A DNA stretch of 64,000 bases from Streptomyces marinisediminis (GTDB taxonomy: Bacteria; Actinomycetota; Actinomycetes; Streptomycetales; Streptomycetaceae). Below are positions 33,233-44,503 of the stretch, piece by piece (within the stretch, counting starts at the first letter, position 1; the number at the start of each line of letters is the position of its first letter). The notes beneath the pieces were generated by a model. The model saw only the letters and a list, made by a program, of their open reading frames with translations, did not search any database and was not told the origin of the DNA. The translations under genes were made by a program, and so were the position numbers. Where the stretch lies: NCBI RefSeq assembly GCF_026262575.1, contig NZ_JAPKFL010000008.1, forward strand, positions 62,001 to 126,000, in the 5' to 3' direction.

Positions 33233-35845
33233 GTGTCACTCGATCCGGCCGCCACCCCGCCCCCACGCCCCGCCCCGCCCCTGCCCGTGGCGGAGGCCGT
33301 CCCCGCGCTGCGGGACGCCTGCGACCGCGCGGGCGGTGCCGTGCTGTGCGCGCCGCCCGGCTCCGGCAAGACCACGCTCGTGCCGCTGGCCCTCGCCGGG
33401 CTGACCGGGGAGGGCCGGCCGCGCCGGGTACTCGTCGCCGAGCCGCGCCGCATCGCCGCGCGCGCCGCCGCCCGCCGCATGGCGTGGCTGCTGGGCGAGG
33501 AGGTCGGCGGCCGCGTCGGCTACACCGTGCGCGGTGAGCGCCGGGTGAGCCGCGAGACCGCCGTGGAGGTCGTGACCACCGGGGTCCTGCTGCGGCGGCT
33601 CCAACGCGACCAGGAGCTGCCGGGCGTCGACGCCGTCGTGCTGGACGAGTGCCACGAGCGGCACCTGGACGCCGACACCGCGGCGGCCTTCCTGCTGGAC
33701 GTGCGCGCCGCCCTCCGGCCGGACCTCGCCCTGGTGGCCGCCTCCGCGACGACCGACGCGGCGGGCTGGTCCGGGCTCCTCGGCGCCCCGGTCGTCACGG
33801 CCCCGGGCCTGTCCCACCCCGTGGACGTCGTGTGGGCCCCGCCGCCCGCCCCCGTGGCACCGCCGCACGGCCTGCGCGTCGACCGGGCCCTGCTCACCCA
33901 CGTGGCCGCCGTGGTCCGCCGGGCGCTGCGCGAGCGCGAGGGCGACGTGCTGTGCTTCCTGCCCGGCGTCGGGGAGATCGCCCGGGTGGCCGGACTGCTG
34001 GGCGAGCCCGACGGCACGCGGGTGCTCCAGGTGCACGGGCGCACCGGCGCGCGGGCCCAGGACGCCGTGCTGGCCGGGCGCGGAGCCGACGAGCCACGCC
34101 GGGTGGTGCTGGCCACCGCCGTCGCCGAGTCCAGCCTCACCGTGCCGGGGGTGCGCGTCGTCGTGGACGCCGGGCTGGCCCGCGAGCCCCGCACCGACCA
34201 CGCCCGGGGGCTGGGCGGGCTGACCACCGTGTGGGCCTCGCGGGCGGCGGCCCGGCAGCGGGCCGGACGCGCGGGCCGCGAGGCGCCGGGAACCGTCTAC
34301 CGGTGCTGGGCCCAGGCCGAGGACGCCCGGCGCGCCCGCTTCCCCTCGCCGGAGATCGCCGTCGCCGACCTCACCGGCTTCGCGCTCCAGGCCGCCTGCT
34401 GGGGCGACCCGGACGCCTCCGGCCTCGCGCTGCTCGACCCGCCGCCGGACGGCGCCATGGCCGCCGCCCGCGAGGTGCTGCGCGCGGTCGGCGCGGTGGA
34501 CGCCGCCGGACGGGCCACGCCGCGCGGCACGGCGCTCGCGCGGCTCGGGCTGCACCCCCGCCTGGCCCGGGCACTGCTGGACGGCGCCCACCTGGTCGGG
34601 GCGCGGACGGCGGCCGAGGTCGTGGCGGTGCTCAGCGAGGAGCCGCCCCGGGAGCTGGGGCAGGAGGTCGGGGACGTGCTGCGCGCCGTGCGACGCGGCG
34701 GGCCGCAGGGCCGCGACGGGTACGCCGGGCGCTGGCGGCGGGAGGCCGACCGGCTGCGGCGAGCGGCGCGGGACGCGGGCGGCGGCACGGCGCGGGACGC
34801 GACGCCTGGGATGGACGCGGCCGGGATGGACGCGGCCGGGATGGACGCGGCCGGGATGGACGCGGCCGGGATGGACGCGGCCGGGATGGACGCGGCCGGG
34901 GCGGACGCGGCCGGGCTCGTGGTGGCGCTCGCCTACCCCGAGCGGGTGGCGCGGCGGCAGGGCGGCGGCAGCTTCCTGATGGCCTCCGGCACCCGGGCGG
35001 AGGTGCCGGGCCCGGTGGGCGACGCGCCGTGGCTCGCGGTGGCCTCGGCCGACCGTCCGACGGGCGCGGCCTCGGCGCGGGCCCGGCTCGTCGCGGTGAT
35101 CGACGAGGAGGTCGCCCGGCAGGCGGGCGCGGCCCTGTGGCGGGAGGCGGACGAGGTCACCTGGGACGGGGAGCGCGGACAGGTCGTCGCCCGGTCGGTC
35201 ACGCGGCTGGGCGCGATCGACCTCGGCACCCGGCCGCTCGCCCACCCCGACCCGGAACGGGTGCGCGCCGTGCTCCTGGCGGCCCTGCGCGCCGAAGGGC
35301 TCGGGCTGCTGAGGTGGCCGCCGGCGGCGGTGTCACTGCGGCGGCGGCTGGACTTCCTGCACCGCGCGATGGGCGCTCCCTGGCCCGACGTCGGTGACGC
35401 CGCGCTGCTCGCGCGCGCCCCGGAGTGGCTGACCGCCGAGCGGCCGGAGTCCGTGGACACGCTCGCCCTGCTGCGGTCCCTGCTGCCGTGGGCCGACGGG
35501 TCGGCCGCGCGCCTGGACGAGCTGGCGCCCGAGCGCGTGGAGGTCCCCTCCGGATCGCGCGTGCGCGTCGACTACGGCGGCGACCAGCCGGTGCTCGCGG
35601 TCAAGCTCCAGGAGCTGTTCGGCTGGGCCCAGGCGCCTCGGCTCGCCGACGGGCGCGTCCCGCTCGTGGTCCACCTGCTCTCCCCCGCCGGGCGCCCGGC
35701 CGCCGTCACGGCCGACCTCGCGTCGTTCTGGGGCGAGGGATACCGGGCCGTCCGTGCCGAGCTGCGCGGACGGTACCCGCGCCACCCGTGGCCGCAGGAC
35801 CCGGCCACGGCGGAGCCGACGCGGCGCACCAACCGCCGCCGGTGA
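33233..35845 (+). CDS. hrpB: ATP-dependent RNA helicase HrpB
   Basis: An 870-residue DEAH-family helicase. Walker A APPGSGKTTLVPLAL (about residues 42-56), EPRRIAARAAARRMA, the DExH box VVLDECHERHLD, motif III AASATTD, and motif VI QRAGRAGREAPGTVYRCW are intact. The HrpB C-terminal domain follows, ending with FWGEGYRAVRAELRGRYPRHPWPQDP. Between the helicase-associated domain and the HrpB domain lies a tandem 15-bp repeat (34808-34912), inserting seven Gly-Met/Ala-Asp-Ala-Ala units. The start is GTG 33233. The frame is open much further upstream by composition, over the methyltransferase gene, and was not used. Cellular role in actinobacteria is undefined. Confidence 0.93.
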   Translation: MSLDPAATPPPRPAPPLPVAEAVPALRDACDRAGGAVLCAPPGSGKTTLVPLALAGLTGEGRPRRVLVAEPRRIAARAAARRMAWLLGEEVGGRVGYTVRGERRVSRETAVEVVTTGVLLRRLQRDQELPGVDAVVLDECHERHLDADTAAAFLLDVRAALRPDLALVAASATTDAAGWSGLLGAPVVTAPGLSHPVDVVWAPPPAPVAPPHGLRVDRALLTHVAAVVRRALREREGDVLCFLPGVGEIARVAGLLGEPDGTRVLQVHGRTGARAQDAVLAGRGADEPRRVVLATAVAESSLTVPGVRVVVDAGLAREPRTDHARGLGGLTTVWASRAAARQRAGRAGREAPGTVYRCWAQAEDARRARFPSPEIAVADLTGFALQAACWGDPDASGLALLDPPPDGAMAAAREVLRAVGAVDAAGRATPRGTALARLGLHPRLARALLDGAHLVGARTAAEVVAVLSEEPPRELGQEVGDVLRAVRRGGPQGRDGYAGRWRREADRLRRAARDAGGGTARDATPGMDAAGMDAAGMDAAGMDAAGMDAAGMDAAGADAAGLVVALAYPERVARRQGGGSFLMASGTRAEVPGPVGDAPWLAVASADRPTGAASARARLVAVIDEEVARQAGAALWREADEVTWDGERGQVVARSVTRLGAIDLGTRPLAHPDPERVRAVLLAALRAEGLGLLRWPPAAVSLRRRLDFLHRAMGAPWPDVGDAALLARAPEWLTAERPESVDTLALLRSLLPWADGSAARLDELAPERVEVPSGSRVRVDYGGDQPVLAVKLQELFGWAQAPRLADGRVPLVVHLLSPAGRPAAVTADLASFWGEGYRAVRAELRGRYPRHPWPQDPATAEPTRRTNRRR
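34808..34912 (+). repeat. 15-bp in-frame minisatellite within hrpB (7 units)
   Basis: Six exact copies of GGGATGGACGCGGCC followed by one variant GGGGCGGACGCGGCC run head to tail, each adding five residues (Gly-Met-Asp-Ala-Ala). The units are multiples of three, so copy-number change would lengthen or shorten a linker without frameshift. Confidence 0.95.
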
Positions 35846-35924
35846 CCCGGGGCGCGCCGACGCCCTGACTCCGGCACCCGCCGGGCCGGGGAGCGCCGGC
35901 CGCTTCCGGGCCCGCGGCGCCGGG

Positions 35925-37586
35925 TCAGGCCGCCGACGGTGTGGGGCCGGGCTGGGCGGGCCCCTCCTTCCGCGCGGGGTCGTCGGCGTCCGGGGCCTGG
36001 CCCTGATCGGCGTCCTGGGTCTCCTGGTCCTCGCCGTCCGTCCCGTTGCCGTCCGTGCCGCCGTCGTCCGGGTCGCCGTCGTCCGGGTCGCCGTCGTCCG
36101 GGTCGCCGCACGGGTCGGCCGGGGCCTCGGTGGCCTCCGGGTCCTCCCCGTCCCCGGGCTCGTCCCCGTGGGCGCTCCCGGGCTCGCCCTCGGCGTCCTC
36201 GCCGGGCTCCTCGGCGGTCGGCTCCTGCGGCTCCCGCTGCTCGTCCCGCTCGTCACCCTCCGGGTCGGCGGGGTCGCCCGGTTCGGCCGGGCGCTCCGTG
36301 CCCGGTGCGGAGTCCTCGTCGTCACCCGGCTCCTCCGGGTCGGCCGGGCACTCCGCCGGGGGCTCCGTCGGCTCCTCGCCGGGCTCCTCCGGCTCCTCGC
36401 CGGGCTCCTCCGGCTCCTCGCCCGGCTCCTCCGGCTCCTCGCCCGGCTCTTCGGGTTCCTCGGGCTGGTCCGGGTCGTCGCCGGGGCGGTCGTCGTTCCA
36501 GGTGGGCGGCGGCGGGACCACGGGGGCGTCGTCGGGACGCTCGGGGCGCGGCGTCTGTCCCGGCCGCTCCGGCTCCCGGTCCTCGTCCTTGCCGGGCTCC
36601 CTGTCCTCGACCTTGTCCCGGTCCTCGTCCTTGTTCCCGCCCTTGTCCTTGTTCCCGCCCTTGTCCTCGCCTCCGCCCCTGCCCGGCTTCGGCTCGGGCT
36701 CCGGCTTCGGGGCGGGCTTCGTGGCCGGGCGGGTGGCGGGCTCGTCCGGGTTGCCCGCGCCCGGGGAGTCGGGCAGGACTCCGCCGGTGTCGGGCACCTC
36801 GTGGACGCCCTCGCGGTAGTACTCCAGCCAGGACAGGACCGTGCGCAGGTACTCGGTGGAGCGGTTGTAGCTCAGGATGGCCTGCTCCAAGTCCGCCTGG
36901 ACGGACAGGTCGCGGCCGTTCGCGCACAGATAGCGGCCGGCGGCGAGCGCGGCGTCGAAGATGTTGTTCGGGTCCTTCGCGCCGTCGCCGTTGCCGTCGG
37001 CGGCCCAGGAGGCCCAGGTGGAGGGGATGAACTGCATGGGCCCCACGGCGCGGTCGTAGGCGGCGTCGCCGTCGTGCGCGCCGCCGTCGGTGTCGCGGAT
37101 GAGCGCGAAGCCGTTGCCGTCCAGCTTGGGGCCGAGGATCGGCTGGACCGTGGTGCCGTTCGCGTCCACGTCCCCGCCGCGGGCCTGCCCGGACTCCACC
37201 TTGCCGATGGCGGCGAGCAGTTGCCAGGGCAGGTTGCAGCCCGGCCGCTCCGTGCGGAGGGCCGTCTCGGCCTGCCGGTAGGCGGCCAGCACGGTGGCGG
37301 GTATGCCGGCCTCCCTGGGCCCGGTGACGACCGGGGTGCCACCGCCGCTGGGTCCCGCGGACTCCCCCGGCTTGACCGGGGACTCCAGCGGCGGCAGCTC
37401 GGTGTGGTAGGAGTCGTCGCCCTGGGGGACCGGGTCGTCGGTGCCGGCCACCGGGTCCTTGGCGGGGAGTTGGGGGAGGCCCAGCGGAGCGCCGGGCGCC
37501 TGCGAAGCGGACAGGACGACCATGGCGGCCGCCGCGACGGCGGTGCTGGTCATCCCCCTGCGGATCCTGCCGGTACGACCCGTCAT
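35925..37586 (-). CDS. Lytic transglycosylase with long acidic Pro/Glu-rich tail
   Basis: A 553-residue exported protein. The N-terminus has a signal peptide (GMTSTAVAAAAMVVLSASQA). Residues about 95-265 form a lysozyme-fold transglycosylase of the MltB/SLT_2 type: LPWQLLAAIGKVESGQARGG with catalytic Glu131, RAVGPMQFIPSTWASWA, ANGNGDGAKDP-like NGDGAKDPNNIFDAA, and LEQAILSYNRSTEYLRTVL. It should cleave glycan strands of peptidoglycan. The remaining about 285 residues are low complexity: KP/EP, then lysine-aspartate repeats (EDKGGNKDKGGNKDE), a run of EEPGEEPEEP-type repeats, and Asp-Gly repeats near the end, strongly acidic. The tail probably spans or binds the wall. It is monocistronic; polA lies 192 bp upstream on the same strand. 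Confidence 0.9.
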   Translation of the reverse strand: MTGRTGRIRRGMTSTAVAAAAMVVLSASQAPGAPLGLPQLPAKDPVAGTDDPVPQGDDSYHTELPPLESPVKPGESAGPSGGGTPVVTGPREAGIPATVLAAYRQAETALRTERPGCNLPWQLLAAIGKVESGQARGGDVDANGTTVQPILGPKLDGNGFALIRDTDGGAHDGDAAYDRAVGPMQFIPSTWASWAADGNGDGAKDPNNIFDAALAAGRYLCANGRDLSVQADLEQAILSYNRSTEYLRTVLSWLEYYREGVHEVPDTGGVLPDSPGAGNPDEPATRPATKPAPKPEPEPKPGRGGGEDKGGNKDKGGNKDEDRDKVEDREPGKDEDREPERPGQTPRPERPDDAPVVPPPPTWNDDRPGDDPDQPEEPEEPGEEPEEPGEEPEEPGEEPEEPGEEPTEPPAECPADPEEPGDDEDSAPGTERPAEPGDPADPEGDERDEQREPQEPTAEEPGEDAEGEPGSAHGDEPGDGEDPEATEAPADPCGDPDDGDPDDGDPDDGGTDGNGTDGEDQETQDADQGQAPDADDPARKEGPAQPGPTPSAA

Positions 37587-37778
37587 GCGGCCGTCCCCTC
37601 CCCTGCGGATGCACGTGATCTGCTGCGAGTGCGCGGCCTGCCGCCGTGTGCGTGTCCAGGCCGGCGGCAGCGAGGAGACCTTACGTCACCGCACCGCCTC
37701 CGGTCACGGGCCCGGACGCTCCGGTTTCCGGACGGGCCGCCCCCGCCGCGCGGTGGGCTCGGCGGGAGCGGCTCCGGC

Positions 37779-40526
37779 TCAGTGCGCGGCCGACTCCCAG
37801 TCCGGACCCACTCCCACGGACACGTCCAGCGGGGCGCGCAGTTCCACCGCGCCGGACATCTCGCGCCGCACCAGCTCCTCGACGCGGTCCCGCTCGCCCG
37901 GGGCCACCTCCAGCACGATCTCGTCGTGCACCTGGAGCAGCATGCGGGAGTCGAGCTCCGCGGAGCGCAGCGCACCGTCGACCCGGAGCATCGCGATCTT
38001 GACGATGTCGGCGGCGGTGCCCTGGATGGGCGCGTTGAGCGCCATGCGCTCGGCCATCTCACGGCGCTGCCGGTTGCTGGAGTTGAGGTCCGGCAGGTAG
38101 CGGCGGCGCCCGAGCATCGTGGAGGTGTAGCCGACGGCGCGGGCCTCCTCGACGGCGCGGCGCAGGTAGTCCCGCACGCCGCCGAACCGTTCGAAGAACG
38201 TCTCCATCAGCCCGCGCGCCTCCTCCGGGGTGATGCCGAGCTGCTGGGAGAGGCCGAAGGCGGACAGGCCGTAGGCGAGACCGTAGGACATGGCCTTGAT
38301 CTTGCGGCGCATCTCGGCGTCGACGGCGCCCTTGTCGACGCCGAAGACCTGCGAGGCCACGGTGGTGTGCAGGTCCTCCCCCGAGGTGAAGGCCTCGATG
38401 AGCCCGTCGTCGTCGGAGAGGTGGGCCATGACGCGCAGCTCGATCTGGCTGTAGTCGGCCGTCATCAGCGACTCGTAGCCCTCGCCGACCACGAACGCCC
38501 GCCGGATGGCGCGGCCTTCGTCGGTGCGCACCGGCACGTTCTGCAGGTTCGGCTCGGTGGACGACAGCCGCCCGGTGGAGGCGACCGTCTGGCTGAAGGT
38601 GGTGTGGATGCGGCCGTCCGCGCCGATCGTCTTGATCAGCCCCTCGACGGTGGCCCGCAGCTTGGACTGCTCGCGGTAGCGCAGCATCAGCACCGGCAGC
38701 TCATGGTCCGTCTGCGCGGCCAGCCAGGTCAGGGCGTCGGCGTCGGTGGTGTAGCCGGTCTTCGTCCGCTTCGTCTTGGGCAGACCCAGCTCCCCGAAGA
38801 GGACTTCCTGGAGCTGCTTGGGCGAGCCCAGGTTGAACTCGTGGCCGACGGCGGCGTGCGCCTCGCGGACCGCGTGCTGGGCGGCGTCGGCGAACTGCTG
38901 CTCCAACTGCCCCAGCCACGGGCGGTCGGCGGCGATACCGGAGCGCTCCATGCGGGCCAGCAGCTCCGAGACGGGCAGCTCCATGTCGGCCAGCAGCCCG
39001 GAGGCGCCGACCTCCGACAGCCGGTCGCCGAAGGCTTCGCCCAGGTCCAGCACGGTGCGGGCCTGGCCCATCAGCGCGTCGGCCTCGGCCGCCTCGTCCG
39101 CGCCCAGGGCGAGCTGGCCGCTGCCGGCCTGGGCGGGCTGCGGGAGCTCGCGGGCGAGGAACTCCACGCTCAGCGCGTCCAGGGCGAAGCTGCGCCGGCC
39201 CGGCTGCACGAGGTAGGCGGCCAGGGCGGTGTCGGTGGTGATGCCCGCCACGCGCCAGCCGTGCTCGGCGAAGACCCGCTGCACCGCCCGGGCGTTGTGC
39301 ACGACCTTCGGGCCGGCCGGGTCGGCCAGCCAGGCGGCGAACGCCTGCTCGTCGGCCGCGTCGAGCCGCGCCGGGTCGAACCAGGCGGCCGGGCCGTCGG
39401 CCGTCGCGAGGGCGACCTCGGTGACCTGCCCCGCGCCCAGCTTCCAGTCGTCCACGCTGGCCACGCCCAGCGGGCGGCCGGCGCCGGTGTGCTCGGCCAG
39501 CCAGGGCGCGAGCTCGCCGGTGTCCAGGACGCTGCCGTCGACCTCGACCCCGGCCGCGGGGGCAGGCTCGTCGGCGGCGGTGGCGGCGGCCGGGTCGGCG
39601 GCGAACAGGCGCTCGCGGAAGTTGGCGTTGCGGATCTCCAGGGCGTCCAGCAGGGCCCGCAGCGCGTCGCCGTCGTACGGGGCGCGCGCCAGCTCCGCCG
39701 GGCCGCACGGCAGCCGCACGTCGCGCACCATCTCCGTCAGGCGCCGGTTGAGCTTGACCGACTCCAGGTGGTCGCGCAGGTTCTGCCCGGCCTTCGTCTT
39801 GATCTCGTCCACCCGGGCCACCAGTTCGTCGAACGAGCCGAACTGGCTGATCCACTTGGTGGCCGTCTTCTCCCCCACCCCGGGGATGCCGGGCAGGTTG
39901 TCCGAGGGGTCCCCGCGCAGTGCGGCGAAGTCCGGGTACTGGCGCGGCTCCAGGCCGTACTTCTCCCGGACCTTCTCCGGGGTGAAGCGGGTGAGCTCGG
40001 AGACGCCCTTGGTCGGGTAGAGGACGGTGACGTGGTCGGAGACGAGCTGGAAGGCGTCCCGGTCCCCGGTGACGATGGACACCTCGAAGCCCTCGGACTC
40101 GGCCTGCGTGGCGAGGGTGGCGATAACGTCGTCGGCCTCGAAACCCTCCACGGCGAACCGCTTGACGCGCATGGCGTCCAGCAGCTCGCCGATCAGCTCC
40201 ACCTGGCCCTTGAAGCCGTCCGGCGTCTTGGAGCGGTTGGCCTTGTACTCGGCGTACCGCTCCGCGCGCCACGTCTTGCGCGACACGTCGAACGCGACGG
40301 CGAAGTGGGTGGGCGCCTCGTCACGCAGCGTGTTCGACAGCATGGAGACGAACCCGTAGACCGCGTTCGTCGTCTGCCCGGTGGTGGTGGAGAAGTTCTC
40401 CTCGGGCAGCGCGAAGAAGGCCCGGTAGGCCAGCGAGTGCCCGTCCATGAGGAGCAGGCGGCGGGGGCCCTCCACGGGCTCCGCGGGCTCGGGGTCGGTT
40501 GCTGTCTTTGCCACGTTCTCAGCCAC
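37779..40526 (-). CDS. polA: DNA polymerase I
   Basis: A 915-residue PolA for gap filling and Okazaki fragment maturation. The N-terminal 5'-3' exonuclease (FEN-type) has LLLMDGHSLAYRAFFAL, VSIVTGDRDAFQLVS and the helix-hairpin-helix DNLPGIPGVGEKTATKWI. The central domain keeps the fold, but the DxE motif of a 3'-5' proofreading site is replaced (GVASVDDWKLGAGQVTEVAL), so proofreading is probably absent, as in other actinobacteria. Polymerase motifs: LMTADYSQIELRVMAHLS (A), RRKIKAMSYGLAYGLSAFGL (B) and LLQVHDEIVLEVA (C). The GTG start at 40526 has AGGATCG upstream; GTG 40514 is possible. It is divergent from the molybdoenzyme gene. Confidence 0.97.
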   Translation of the reverse strand: MAENVAKTATDPEPAEPVEGPRRLLLMDGHSLAYRAFFALPEENFSTTTGQTTNAVYGFVSMLSNTLRDEAPTHFAVAFDVSRKTWRAERYAEYKANRSKTPDGFKGQVELIGELLDAMRVKRFAVEGFEADDVIATLATQAESEGFEVSIVTGDRDAFQLVSDHVTVLYPTKGVSELTRFTPEKVREKYGLEPRQYPDFAALRGDPSDNLPGIPGVGEKTATKWISQFGSFDELVARVDEIKTKAGQNLRDHLESVKLNRRLTEMVRDVRLPCGPAELARAPYDGDALRALLDALEIRNANFRERLFAADPAAATAADEPAPAAGVEVDGSVLDTGELAPWLAEHTGAGRPLGVASVDDWKLGAGQVTEVALATADGPAAWFDPARLDAADEQAFAAWLADPAGPKVVHNARAVQRVFAEHGWRVAGITTDTALAAYLVQPGRRSFALDALSVEFLARELPQPAQAGSGQLALGADEAAEADALMGQARTVLDLGEAFGDRLSEVGASGLLADMELPVSELLARMERSGIAADRPWLGQLEQQFADAAQHAVREAHAAVGHEFNLGSPKQLQEVLFGELGLPKTKRTKTGYTTDADALTWLAAQTDHELPVLMLRYREQSKLRATVEGLIKTIGADGRIHTTFSQTVASTGRLSSTEPNLQNVPVRTDEGRAIRRAFVVGEGYESLMTADYSQIELRVMAHLSDDDGLIEAFTSGEDLHTTVASQVFGVDKGAVDAEMRRKIKAMSYGLAYGLSAFGLSQQLGITPEEARGLMETFFERFGGVRDYLRRAVEEARAVGYTSTMLGRRRYLPDLNSSNRQRREMAERMALNAPIQGTAADIVKIAMLRVDGALRSAELDSRMLLQVHDEIVLEVAPGERDRVEELVRREMSGAVELRAPLDVSVGVGPDWESAAH

Positions 40527-40788
40527 GGGACCGATCCTGCCATGCGGCACCGACAGCCGGTGGCGCGGCGGGGCGGCGGGTCCGCGACGACGGTCCGCGG
40601 CCCGGCCCTCCGGCGGCAGGCGGGTGGCGTCCGGCCCGGCGTCCGGAGCGGCCACGGTGGCGGGCGGGGCGGCCGCCGGGCGACGGGCGGCGGGCCGACG
40701 GGCCGACGAAGAAGAGGGGCGGCGGAGAGGCGGGCCGGTGGCCGGGAACGGCCGGGGCGGGGGGCGGCGGGCGTGGAATGATGAGGAC

Positions 40789-43074
<2,286 letters not shown>

Positions 43075-43139
43075 GCGGCCGCTCAGGATCTGATAGGACA
43101 GGGCTCACCGTTCCCCGCACCGATCGGAGCCAGTCACCC

Positions 43140-43595
43140 ATGGGCGAGAACCCCGCCGCCACCCGGTTCCCGCAGGAGGTCCTCGACCAGTGGACCGGGC
43201 GCGGCCTCGACCTGCCCGCCCTGTTCTCCGCCGGTCACCTCGGCGAGCGCATGGGCCTGCGGGTGGTGGAGGCCTCGCCCGACCGCGTCGTCGGCACGCT
43301 GCCCGTCGAGGGCAACACCCAGCCCTACGGCCTGCTGCACGGCGGGGCGTCCGCGGTGCTGGCCGAGACCCTCGGCTCGGTGGGCGCCATGCTGCACGGC
43401 GGCCCCGGCCGGGTCGCCGTCGGCGTCGACCTCAACTGCACCCACCACCGGGCCGTGCGCTCCGGCGTCGTCACCGGCACGGCGACCCCCGTCCACCGCG
43501 GCCGCACCACCGCCACGTACGAGATCGTCGTCGCCGACGAGCAGGAGCGCCGGGTGTGCTCCGCGCGCCTCACCTGCCTGCTGCGCGACGCCTGA
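43140..43595 (+). CDS. PaaI/hotdog-fold thioesterase
   Basis: A 151-residue hotdog-fold acyl-CoA thioesterase. The family signature is NTQPYGLLHGGASAVLAETLGSVGA, with the catalytic acidic residue in the helix after HGG, then VAVGVDLNCTHHRAVRSG and the final strands TYEIVVADEQERRVCSARLTCLL. It belongs to the branch that includes MenI (DHNA-CoA thioesterase) and PaaI; which substrate it uses cannot be told. ATG 43140 with GGAGCCAGTCACCC is preferred over the in-frame ATG 43071, which overlaps the molybdoenzyme stop but lacks a ribosome site. Confidence 0.9.
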   Translation: MGENPAATRFPQEVLDQWTGRGLDLPALFSAGHLGERMGLRVVEASPDRVVGTLPVEGNTQPYGLLHGGASAVLAETLGSVGAMLHGGPGRVAVGVDLNCTHHRAVRSGVVTGTATPVHRGRTTATYEIVVADEQERRVCSARLTCLLRDA

Positions 43596-43738
43596 TCCGG
43601 GCCCGGGCCGCGGCGCTGTACCGCGGCTCGGGGCGACGGCTCGGGTCCCCTTCCGCGCCACGACTCGGGCCACGGTACGGGGCCGCGGCCGCCGGGCCGG
43701 GGAGGGCGCGACCCGGCTGCCCCTCCCCCGCCGCCGGG

Positions 43739-44503
43739 CTACGCGCCCTCGCCGAGATAGGCCTCCCGGACCCGGGGGTCGGCCAGGAGCGCGGCGGACT
43801 CGTCCGTCATGGTGACCGCGCCCGTCTCCAGCACGTAGCCGCGGTCGGCCAGGCTCAGCGCCTGGGCCGCGTTCTGCTCCACCAGCAGCACCGTGGTGCC
43901 CTGGTCGTTGATCTCCCGCAGGATGTCGAAGATCTGCCGCACGATCAGCGGCGCCAGACCCATCGACGGCTCGTCCAGCAGCAGCAGTTCCGGCTTGCCC
44001 ATCAGCGCCCGGCCGATCGCCAGCATCTGCTGCTCGCCGCCGGAGAGCGTCCCGCCGAGCTGCGACGTGCGCTCGGCCAGCCGGGGGAAGAGCGTGAACA
44101 CGCGGTCCAGGTCGGCCCGGTCGGGTGAACGGAACCGGTACGCGCCCATCTCCAGGTTCTCCCGCACCGTCATGCGCGGGAAGACCCGCCGCCCCTCGGG
44201 GACGTGACCGATGCCGAAGTGCACCAGATCGTGTGACTTGATGCCGTCCACGCGCTCACCGTGCAGCAGCACCTGCCCCGAGCGCGGCTGGAGCATGCCC
44301 GAGGCCGTGCGCAGCGTCGTCGACTTCCCCGCGCCGTTCGCGCCGAGCAGGGCGACGACCTCGCCCTCGCGCACCACCAGGTCGACGCCCTTGAGCGCCT
44401 CGATGGCCCCGTAGAACACGCGCAGGTCGCGCAGTTCCAGCACCGGGGCCGGGCGCGCGCCGCCGCGCGCCTCGTCCTGCGTCAACTCCACGGCGCCGCT
44501 CAC
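43739..44503 (-). CDS. livF: Branched-chain amino acid ABC transporter, ATP-binding protein LivF
   Basis: A 254-residue ABC ATPase, last of the livHMGF operon. Walker A GANGAGKSTTLRT, signature LSGGEQQML, Walker B LLLLDEPSMGLAPLIV and the H-loop region TTVLLVEQNAAQAL are complete. LivF-specific GIGHVPEGRRVFPRMTVREN distinguishes it from LivG. It powers uptake of leucine/isoleucine/valine-type substrates together with LivG. The ATG overlaps the livG stop by four bases. Confidence 0.95.
   Translation of the reverse strand: MSGAVELTQDEARGGARPAPVLELRDLRVFYGAIEALKGVDLVVREGEVVALLGANGAGKSTTLRTASGMLQPRSGQVLLHGERVDGIKSHDLVHFGIGHVPEGRRVFPRMTVRENLEMGAYRFRSPDRADLDRVFTLFPRLAERTSQLGGTLSGGEQQMLAIGRALMGKPELLLLDEPSMGLAPLIVRQIFDILREINDQGTTVLLVEQNAAQALSLADRGYVLETGAVTMTDESAALLADPRVREAYLGEGA

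Noticed and set aside
40116..40130. TTA codon in polA (TAA read on the plus strand)
   Set aside because: In the polA frame the triplets are GTT ATC; the TTA is out of frame. The same holds for a TAA within the GS-family gene near 53836.
35754..40781. Very long open frame (over 1,600 codons) on the plus strand opposite the transglycosylase and polA genes
   Set aside because: It is antisense to two clearly conserved genes and has no recognisable domain; high third-position G+C keeps the opposite strand free of stops.
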